A stretch of 64,000 bases of DNA from Phaeosaccion multiseriatum (taxonomy: Eukaryota > Ochrophyta, other classes): contig OZ218962.1 in the NCBI GenBank assembly GCA_965112735.1, positions 744,001 to 808,000 on the forward strand, written 5' to 3'. Every line of letters starts with the position of its first letter. Position 1 is the stretch's first letter. The notes below the pieces were generated by a model. That model did no database searches and had not been told where the DNA came from. It saw only the letters and a list, made by a program, of their open reading frames with translations. This document shows positions 63,195-64,000 of the stretch, piece after piece. The position numbers were made by a program, and so were the translations under genes.

Positions 63195-63648
63195 GGTGAG
63201 CCTGCGGCCACGGATGACCCCCTGCCCACCACTCCACCGAGGCTGTCCCTTGGTGAGCATGGCTGATGGTAGCGATGGCTGATTGCTCAATTCCTGGGAG
63301 ACTCCGATCTGACACGCTCTCCACAGCCAGACGCCCGCTGCGACCAAAGGAAGCAGGAAAGAGGCAGGCACAAGACAAGTTATTACTGGGGGTATGAGGG
63401 GCATTGTTGTGCCCAGGCCAAGCAAGGGAGAACTCAAATCCCCTCCCTTCCCCGCCCCTGGCTGGCTAGCTACTACTGCCTGCGCACGCTCTTCTTGGAC
63501 AAGTGCCAAGCCTACTACGGGGCAAAAGAAGGGTAGAGGTTTGCTCCCCTCTTGCTTTTCGCCTCATCACTCCTACCCCCTCGCTCAGGCTCTCAAACTG
63601 TCTCACTGTCCTCGCCTTGCGTCTGCTGCTGCTGATGGAGCAGCCAAG

Positions 63649-64000
63649 TCAACAACTTTCTTGAAAAGGCAGTCCTCCCAGCTCCTGCTCTAGTACCGTC
63701 CGCAAGTGAAGAATCGCTGCCTGCGCCGCGTCTGCACAAATGGGAGGCAAACAAGGACGGCCCACCCAATCAGCGAGGAGGCACAGCCAGAGGAGGGGAG
63801 CAGAGCAGGAGGCAGTCAAGGAGAGAGAGAGGCAGCAGGGTTGGTGGTGTGTCCCGGCTGGCTGCGCCTGGTTGGTTGTGGGCTGAGCACTTCCCAAATC
63901 AAAAACTGTGCTGATTCTTCCCCTCATCTCCTCCCTTCGCTATCCTCGATCGTGTGTAGCATATATGGGTACTGCTGCTGCGGCTTCACGAAAATCTTCC
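63649..64000 (-). CDS. 3' end of another gene (partial)
   Basis: A terminal exon appears to start after TTTGTGCAG at about 63734 and reads DAAQAAILHLRTVLEQELGG LPFQESC to TGA at 63649. Near the window edge KIFVKPQQQYPYMLHTIEDS is open. The helix-rich C-terminus looks coding, but the family is unknown and the join between the two pieces is not established. It is on the same strand as, and upstream of, the mosaic gene. Confidence 0.35.

Overview
This is a eukaryotic nuclear window: nearly every gene is split by short GT-AG introns (about 40-450 nt, one of about 1.5 kb), coding sequence is GC-rich, and microsatellites are very abundant. The best fit is a heterokont (stramenopile) alga, possibly eustigmatophyte-like. 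The grounds are a soluble SthA-type transhydrogenase with a transit-like N-terminus, a triple-repeat protein with a motif I associate from memory with heterokont proteins, compact head-to-head genes and poly-Gly/Ala/Gln runs. The clade is inference. Exon structures were built by hand by matching splice sites and reading phase; for nearly all genes the summed exon length is a multiple of three.

Layout: 1-3154 (-) SPRY protein, 3' end outside the window; 3399-4593 (-) F-box-like gene, head-to-head with 4744-8142 (+) helical-repeat protein of 874 aa; 9352-11323 (-) coiled-coil protein; 12427-13019 a 19-bp satellite; 13065-15870 (-) EF-hand-like protein with an N-myristoylation-type start; 16444-16670 a decayed copy of the end of the helical-repeat gene; 17560-21624 (-) membrane-anchored GDPD-like protein with a 40-bp minisatellite in one intron, head-to-head with 21791-23378 (+) BART-domain protein; 24584-27268 (-) low-complexity His-rich protein; 27636-39868 (-) a 2,999-aa protein with an RS-rich N-terminus and five bromodomains, head-to-head with 40341-46540 (+) the transhydrogenase (14 exons, one of only 2 nt); 46990-47540 pseudogene and 47863-50103 (-) intact triple-repeat gene; 51490-63194 (-) a secreted mosaic protein (signal peptide, Cys-rich repeats, C-type lectin, EGF, an array of twelve 57-nt exons, thrombospondin type-3 repeats); 63649-64000 (-) end of a further gene.

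The genes do not form one pathway. The chromatin-reader-like giant and the transhydrogenase share a promoter region, as do the F-box/helical-repeat and GDPD/BART pairs. The most unusual features are the 2-nt microexon, the phase-0 57-nt exon array, the RS plus five-bromodomain architecture, and a roughly 20-bp motif (core CTGTATCACCAACTGCTG) scattered in both orientations through exons of several unrelated genes.
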